From Pirellulales bacterium (lineage in GTDB: Bacteria; Planctomycetota; Planctomycetia; Pirellulales; DATAWG01): a DNA stretch of 64,000 nt. A program made the position numbers and the translations under genes. Of this stretch, positions 59,726-64,000 are shown one piece after another (the first letter of the stretch is position 1; every line of letters begins with the position of its first letter). The stretch covers positions 1 to 64,000 of the forward strand of contig DATAWG010000109.1 of assembly GCA_036267355.1 (NCBI GenBank), written 5' to 3'. A model generated the notes under the pieces. It worked only from the letters and a program-made list of their open reading frames with translations, had not been told where the DNA came from and made no database searches.

Positions 59726-61417
59726 TCAAGCCGCCGCAGCCCGCCGCTTGCCCCGCCGACGATCCCAAACGCCGAATATGGCGACACCGGCGCATGCCAA
59801 CAGGCAACCGCCAGGCAGCCAGTCGCCGTGGGCCAGATAAAAGCTCGGCCGGCCATCGGTCTGCACATCGGCGATGATCACGGCGTCTTGCTGCCGCGGC
59901 ACGGTTTGGACCACGCGGCCATTGCCATCGATCCACGCCGATAAGCCGGTGTTGGCCGCGATCAACAGCGGCTTGCGGCATTCGATCGCCCGAAACACGC
60001 CGCATTTCAAATGTAGATCCAATTCGCTGGAGCCCCAAAACCAGCCGTCGTTGGTCACATTCACGAACACATCCGGTTCCGCTCCTTGTTCACGGAGCGT
60101 CTCGACTTGGCGGCGGATCAGATGCGGAATCACCGTTTCGTAGCAAATGCTGGGGCAATAGCGAATACCGTCGATCACTTGCGCGACCGGCTTTTGGCCC
60201 ACCTTCAGGCCGCCGGAAAGCGGCGTCAGCTTGTAGAGAAACGGAAAATATTCCGCCAACGGCACATATTCGCCGAACATCACCGGATGCATCTTGTCGT
60301 ACGAACCCAGGATCCGGCCATCGGCGCCGACGAACACGGCCGAATTGTAGTGATCGCCGCGCTCCAGCGTATGCCAATGCTGACGATCGATGCCGAACAA
60401 CAGCGCGGCATGGCAGTGCCGCGCGATGTCGCCGAGCACGTCCGTCGTTTGTCGAATCACATCTTGCTTCGATCGTCCGTTCGGAATCTCCAAGCTATCG
60501 TCGAACGAAAGCAGCGGATAGCGAAACATCGTCTCGGGCCAGACGATCAAATCCAGCGGCCGCGCCGGCGGCCGTTCGGCCGCTTCGTGCATCGCCTTCA
60601 GAGTAAGGCCAATGTACTCGCTCCAAATCGCTTCCACCTGTGCCGGATCGGTTTTCACGGTTGTCGGAGTCGAGCCCTGGATCAGCGCGACGCGGGCGAT
60701 CCGGTCGGCGGTCGGCTCCGACAAGCGCGCCCGGCCATACACGATCGCCGCCGCCAGCGTCAGCCCCAGCGGCAACATCGGCCAAACGGCAAGGCGCCTG
60801 CCGCCGATCGGCAGCATCCGCGCCAAACACGCGGCCACGAGCATGATCAGCCCGCTAACGCCGTAGCCGCCGATCAAGTCGGCCGATTGAATGATTGCGG
60901 GCCAAGCGGTTTGCGTGTGTTCGAGGCTCCCCATCGTGAAGCCGCCGAGAATATGCCCCTTGGCAAGCTCGATCGCCATCCAACCAACCGGCGCCGCCAA
61001 GATCAGCGGCACATGCAGCCGATGCACTGCGACGCGCATCAGTCCGATGAACATGGGGATATAAAACGCGAGATAGAACGACAGCGCGACCCAGCCAAAA
61101 CTCGTCGCCCAATGCGGCAGCCGCAACCAGTGCAACACACCCAGCCAAAACGCGAACCCCGCCAGCCAGATCGCCCGATACGGCCGTCGCCCTGGCAATT
61201 CATCGCGGCGGGCAAGCATCAGCCACGGCAGCGGGGCAATCCACCCCAGCGGCCAAAGATCGAGCGGCGGCAGGGCCGCATACATCAGCAGCGCGCCGGC
61301 CATCGCCCAGGCCAGCGTCGTGCGATACCAAGGAACGCCTGGCCCAGGCCGCGCCGCGACGGCCGGGGCGGGGAACGGGTTGGGTCGAACTGCGGGTAGA
61401 GAGGCCGTGCTGGGCAT
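59726..61417 (-). CDS. lnt: Apolipoprotein N-acyltransferase
   Basis: This 563-residue Lnt transfers the third acyl chain to lipoproteins. The N-terminal half has several membrane spans (MAGALLMYAALPPLDLWPLGW, WLAGFAFWLGVLHWL, ALSFYLAFYIPMFIGLM, GYGVSGLIMLVAACLA). The C-terminal nitrilase-like domain carries the catalytic triad Glu295 (VWPETMF), Lys375 (YDKMHPVMFGEYVP) and Cys425 (CPSICYETVIP). A last span follows (WLPGGCLLACAGVAIFGVW). The start at 61417 (MPSTASLPAVRP) is preferred. The frame is open upstream through a 15-bp tandem repeat that reads as a pentapeptide-like string, so a longer N-terminus is possible. Confidence 0.95.
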   Translation of the reverse strand: MPSTASLPAVRPNPFPAPAVAARPGPGVPWYRTTLAWAMAGALLMYAALPPLDLWPLGWIAPLPWLMLARRDELPGRRPYRAIWLAGFAFWLGVLHWLRLPHWATSFGWVALSFYLAFYIPMFIGLMRVAVHRLHVPLILAAPVGWMAIELAKGHILGGFTMGSLEHTQTAWPAIIQSADLIGGYGVSGLIMLVAACLARMLPIGGRRLAVWPMLPLGLTLAAAIVYGRARLSEPTADRIARVALIQGSTPTTVKTDPAQVEAIWSEYIGLTLKAMHEAAERPPARPLDLIVWPETMFRYPLLSFDDSLEIPNGRSKQDVIRQTTDVLGDIARHCHAALLFGIDRQHWHTLERGDHYNSAVFVGADGRILGSYDKMHPVMFGEYVPLAEYFPFLYKLTPLSGGLKVGQKPVAQVIDGIRYCPSICYETVIPHLIRRQVETLREQGAEPDVFVNVTNDGWFWGSSELDLHLKCGVFRAIECRKPLLIAANTGLSAWIDGNGRVVQTVPRQQDAVIIADVQTDGRPSFYLAHGDWLPGGCLLACAGVAIFGVWDRRRGKRRAAAA

Positions 61418-61460
61418 ACGCCGATCTACAGTACGCGGCACGGAGGATTTTGCACAGAGG

Positions 61461-61550
61461 AATCTGTCGCAGTGGAAATCTGCGCAATGTAAATTTGCGC
61501 AATGTAAATTTGCGCAGCGAAAATTTGCGCAGCGAAAATTTGCCGAAAAT
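61461..61550. repeat. 15-bp tandem repeat upstream of lnt
   Basis: At least five units of AAATTTGCGCA(A/G)(T/C)G(T/A) run in tandem at 61476-61550, with a weaker unit at 61461-61475. Each contains a TTGCGCA(A/G) dyad. On the minus strand, in the lnt frame, the array reads as pentapeptides (ANFRC, ANLHC, ADFHC), matching the A(N/D)(L/F)xx pattern of pentapeptide repeat proteins. It may be a regulatory array or a repeat-protein remnant. Confidence 0.75.
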
Positions 61551-61558
61551 TGGCAACG

Positions 61559-61621
61559 CGCGAAACCGCAAGCGAGCCTCACGCTCGTGCCGCGGATTGA
61601 AGCTCCGCTTGCGGTTTCGCG
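61559..61621. repeat. Perfect 16-bp inverted repeat CGCGAAACCGCAAGCG
   Basis: The arms 61559-61574 and 61606-61621 are exact reverse complements with a 31-bp loop. The arm family also occurs at 24270-24325 and as a single arm at about 31688-31702. It lies between lnt and the DUF3299-like lipoprotein. Confidence 0.75.
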
Positions 61622-61639
61622 CGTGAACTGCTGAACGGC

Positions 61640-62263
61640 TTACTGCGCCTTGTCGGCCGTCACGTGATAGATCGACAAGGTGCGGTCGCCGATGTTGACT
61701 TGGTGGATGTTGAACGTCCCCTCGACCGTCACCGGCAGCACGGTGTAGTCCATCGTCAAAGGCTGTTTTAACTGCACGATCATCGAATCGTAGATGGCGG
61801 CGCCGGGACCGAAACAACAGGCCATGTTGTCGCGCACCAACACGAATTTGGTCAGTCCGGTTTGTTGAGGCGGCGGCAGGATGAAGCCACGGATGCGAAT
61901 CCGATTGCCATCGAGCTTTTTCACCGCGGAAGTGAGCAATTCAGGGCGAAAAGGATCGCCCTTTTGCATGTTCAGCTTGACGGTGTCGAATGTGATGTCG
62001 CGCAGCGGGAGCCGGCGGGCGGGAACCGGCTTTGCAGAATCTCTAGCGGCGGGCGAACCCGGCATCGCCTTGGACGAGCCTTCCAGCGACGCCACTTCGA
62101 TTTTCGGCTTCGTGGTGCTCGAAGCGACCGAGGCCGTCGCGGCTGGAAGCGATTTCTCGCCGCATCCGCCGGCGACCGCAAGCGACACGGCCATCGCTGC
62201 AAGTGCCGCAATCGCCAACGCCGTGCCGCTACCGAGATCGAACCGCCGCCGCGAAATGCTCAT
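61640..62263 (-). CDS. Putative lipoprotein with DUF3299-like domain
   Basis: This 207-residue protein has a signal sequence with a lipobox-like LAVAGGC (Cys34), then a Ser/Pro/Lys linker and a small beta-rich domain: KKLDGNRIRIRGFILPPPQQTGLTKFVLVRDNMACCFGPGAAIYDSMIVQLKQPLTMDYTVLPVTVEGTF. The start at 62263 overlaps the previous gene stop by 4 bases (ATGA). The domain is clearly related to that of the upstream protein (shared K-V-x-I-x-G, FVL-x-RD and CCFG). The DUF3299 assignment is from memory of the CCFG motif and is moderately sure. Function is unknown. Confidence 0.75.
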   Translation of the reverse strand: MSISRRRFDLGSGTALAIAALAAMAVSLAVAGGCGEKSLPAATASVASSTTKPKIEVASLEGSSKAMPGSPAARDSAKPVPARRLPLRDITFDTVKLNMQKGDPFRPELLTSAVKKLDGNRIRIRGFILPPPQQTGLTKFVLVRDNMACCFGPGAAIYDSMIVQLKQPLTMDYTVLPVTVEGTFNIHQVNIGDRTLSIYHVTADKAQ

Positions 62264-62952
62264 CGCAACTCCGCATTGTCGAGGTGATAATACGCCACGC
62301 CGATTCCCCCGGGCGCCTGCCGCGGCGAGAAGCGGAACGTGCCGGCCACGCGCACCGGCTGCTTCGTATAAATCATACCGCTTGGGTTGGCGAGCGACAC
62401 GACGATTCGATCCGTAATTTTCGGATTCCCGCCGAAACAGCAGGTGCCCGCATCGCGGCACAAAACGAATTTCTGAATCCCGGCGGCATCGCTGCCGGCA
62501 TACACGTAGCCCTTGATGTAAACCTTTTGCGAACTCAAATCTCTCGCCGACTGCGGAACCATTTCGCCAATCACTTTTGGATCGGGCTGCAACAGGTCGT
62601 AGCTGATCGGGCGGTAGCCGGACGGCACATGGCTCATTTCCGTCCGGTATGCCCACCACGGCCCGACCGGGATCAACACCGCCGATAGCACCAGCCCAAC
62701 CCACGCCATGCCGCGCCCGGTCAATTCTTCCGGCCGCGCCCGAATCTGCCGCAACGCCATGATCGACCAAATCACTCCCGCGATCGGCACCGCCAGCAGC
62801 CAATAGTCGAGCAGCGACAGCAGCGACAACAGGCCCAACACCAGCGCCACCACCGCGGCCGAACTGAGAGCCAGGTATTGGTCGAAGCCGTCTTCCTCGT
62901 CGAGTTGCCCCTCGGCCTCCAATTGCGGGTTTTCGTGCGTGTCGATGCTCAT
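62260..62952 (-). CDS. Membrane protein with DUF3299-like domain
   Basis: This 230-residue protein has an acidic N-terminus, two or three membrane spans (SSAAVVALVLGLLSLLSLLDYWLLAVPIAGVIWSIMAL, MAWVGLVLSAVLIPVGPWWAY) resembling a DUF4190-type region, and a C-terminal domain with KVYIKGYVYAGSDAAGIQKFVLCRDAGTCCFGGNPKITDRIVVSL. This domain is related to the next gene's. The two are translationally coupled (ATGA overlap) and probably act as a pair. Function is unknown. Confidence 0.78.
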   Translation of the reverse strand: MSIDTHENPQLEAEGQLDEEDGFDQYLALSSAAVVALVLGLLSLLSLLDYWLLAVPIAGVIWSIMALRQIRARPEELTGRGMAWVGLVLSAVLIPVGPWWAYRTEMSHVPSGYRPISYDLLQPDPKVIGEMVPQSARDLSSQKVYIKGYVYAGSDAAGIQKFVLCRDAGTCCFGGNPKITDRIVVSLANPSGMIYTKQPVRVAGTFRFSPRQAPGGIGVAYYHLDNAELR

Positions 62953-63050
62953 AACGCGTGGCGGGAAATGAGATTCGTGGTTTGCTTGTCTTCGGCTCTA
63001 CCAATTCAATCGCTCGGGGGCTCCGTGCCCTCCGGCGCGGCCGCACGATC

Positions 63051-63138
63051 GTAGTAGGCACACTCCGTGTGCCGCCTGCGCCTCTTGGTGCGTTGCGCGA
63101 CGAGCAAGCGCAGACGGCACACGGAGTGTGCCCACTAC
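63051..63138. repeat. Long inverted repeat with GGCACACTCCGTGTGCC arms
   Basis: GTAGTAGGCACACTCCGTGTGCCG (63051-63074, given as 24-bp arm) and its counterpart at 63115-63138 are reverse complements with one mismatch. Each arm holds the 17-bp palindrome seen at 3998-4014 and 35953-35969. It lies between the DUF3299-like pair and the truncated gene at the right edge. Confidence 0.85.
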
Positions 63139-63153
63139 ATTGAATGCGCTTTC

Positions 63154-64000
63154 CTACTGTTTCGAACCGGCGACGTTCGCGCTGCCGCGGTTGCTGCGGT
63201 TCACGACCACCAGCACCACGGCGCCAAGCACCGCGCCGATCGCTACCACTAGTTCGGCCATTGGCAGCATGCGGCTCGACGATGCGGTGGCGTTCGGCGA
63301 TGTCGATCCATCGGGTGAAGCGGTGGTTGCCGCGGCGGTTCCTGCGGCTGAGCCCGCAGCGCCCGATTCCGACGTTGATTTATACGCGGCCGGAGTGACC
63401 GGAGTTTGCGAATTTTCCGCCGGGGCTGCTCCGCCCGCTGGTGCCCCTGCTGCCGGAGCCGCCGCATTCGCGCTGCTGCCGGCTTGCGTTCCCCCCGCCG
63501 CCGATGAATCGGCGCGCTGCGTGGTTACGCTCGGCATCGGATCGGGCCCGACGGCATAGAGCGTTTCGGATTGCTGCACGGATTTCGGATCGATCTTTCG
63601 CAGTTCTTCGATGTACTGCTTCGCTTTCGGCAGCGGACAGGCGCGCAAATAGTTGATCACCGGGATTCGCACCCAGGTGGTCGTTTCCGGATCGGCACTC
63701 TTGAACAACGTGACAAGCCGATCCATCACGGTCCAATCCTTCCACCGCGCGAGGTCCATGATCGCCTGGTCGGCCAATCGTGGATGATCGAGCACCAGCC
63801 GCATCGAAGCGATCAACCGATCGCGCGGGATGGGGCCGTTGTCTTCCTGACCCAAGAATCGAAGCGCCATGACGACCGAAAAAATATCCGTAAATTCTTC
63901 CTGTTTCTTGTTCAAGAACAGATTTTCTACCAGCGGCAGGCCAGCCGCCCGCTTGAGCGTCAGGTAGCAGGCCACCGTAGCATCGAGGCCCGTCTTGAAT
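63154..64000 (-). CDS. Membrane-anchored HEAT-like protein, 5' end beyond window
   Basis: The reading frame enters from the right edge (FKTGLDATVACYLTLKRAAG...) and ends at 63154, so the N-terminus is missing. The visible 282 residues show helical HEAT-like segments (FTDIFSVVMALRFLGQEDNG, RLVLDHPRLADQAIMDLARWKDW, VRIPVINYLRACPLPKAKQYIEEL), an Ala/Gly/Ser/Pro-rich linker (residues after SVTTQRADSS) and a C-terminal membrane span (MAELVVAIGAVLGAVVLVVVNRSN). It is probably an exported or membrane-anchored scaffold. The linker is compositionally simple. Confidence 0.75.
   Translation of the reverse strand, partial: FKTGLDATVACYLTLKRAAGLPLVENLFLNKKQEEFTDIFSVVMALRFLGQEDNGPIPRDRLIASMRLVLDHPRLADQAIMDLARWKDWTVMDRLVTLFKSADPETTTWVRIPVINYLRACPLPKAKQYIEELRKIDPKSVQQSETLYAVGPDPMPSVTTQRADSSAAGGTQAGSSANAAAPAAGAPAGGAAPAENSQTPVTPAAYKSTSESGAAGSAAGTAAATTASPDGSTSPNATASSSRMLPMAELVVAIGAVLGAVVLVVVNRSNRGSANVAGSKQ

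Noticed and set aside
60086-61399. Plus-strand frame of 437 codons opposite lnt
   Set aside because: The lnt gene on the other strand has its full catalytic triad and membrane spans. The opposite frame is Arg/Gln-rich with no domain.
1-64000. tRNA or rRNA genes
   Set aside because: No cloverleaf or conserved rRNA segment was recognised by eye. A covariance-model search would be decisive.

Overview
The window looks like chromosomal DNA from a planctomycete, probably in or near the Pirellulales. The evidence is a PVM-type bacterial microcompartment (BMC) operon, a DUF1559 prepilin-like protein, a BBP7-type porin, a PEP-CTERM surface protein, a Tat-exported GFO/IDH/MocA oxidoreductase, HEAT-repeat secreted proteins, and many high-GC palindromic intergenic repeats. 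All calls come from reading the sequence. No database search was run.

Layout. (1) 96-6085, minus strand: a BMC operon in the order DeoR regulator, PduL-type phosphotransacylase, two BMC-H shell proteins, acetate kinase, BMC-P vertex protein, CoA-acylating aldehyde dehydrogenase. It probably continues past the left edge. (2) 6325-13037: Maf, GlnE, a short P-II protein, a [2Fe-2S] ferredoxin and an exported PIMT-like methyltransferase. (3) 13475-25387, plus strand: a complete-looking group 1h [NiFe]-hydrogenase cluster, hypAB-hhyS-hhyL-nifU-DUF5947-DUF6084-two unknowns-maturation protease-small membrane protein-YceI-hypCDE, with no hypF. (4) 26312-33176: housekeeping genes glmU-like, prs, rplY/ctc, pth, rpsF, ssb, rplI, dnaB, with rpsR absent from its usual place, then a broken ParD-type antitoxin. 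(5) 33790-41117: porin, Tat oxidoreductase, two HEAT-repeat proteins and an unknown exported protein. (6) 41661-57806: one 5,381-codon gene for a giant repeat protein with autotransporter-associated beta-strand repeats, two LamG-like domains and a C-terminal PEP-CTERM signal, followed by a DUF1559 protein. (7) 59261-64000, minus strand: a small unknown, Lnt, two related membrane/lipoproteins with a Cys-Cys-Phe-Gly motif, and a gene cut by the right edge.

How it works together. The BMC would turn an aldehyde (in known PVM systems lactaldehyde from fucose or rhamnose) into acyl-CoA, acyl phosphate and then acid plus ATP inside a protein shell. The hydrogenase cluster encodes a Tat-less uptake enzyme of the type linked to scavenging trace H2, plus uncharacterised proteins that probably mature it or couple it to the respiratory chain. 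GlnE and P-II suggest nitrogen control of glutamine synthetase. The intergenic DNA is full of palindromic repeats, and several have invaded operons or coding sequence (ackA is the clearest case).
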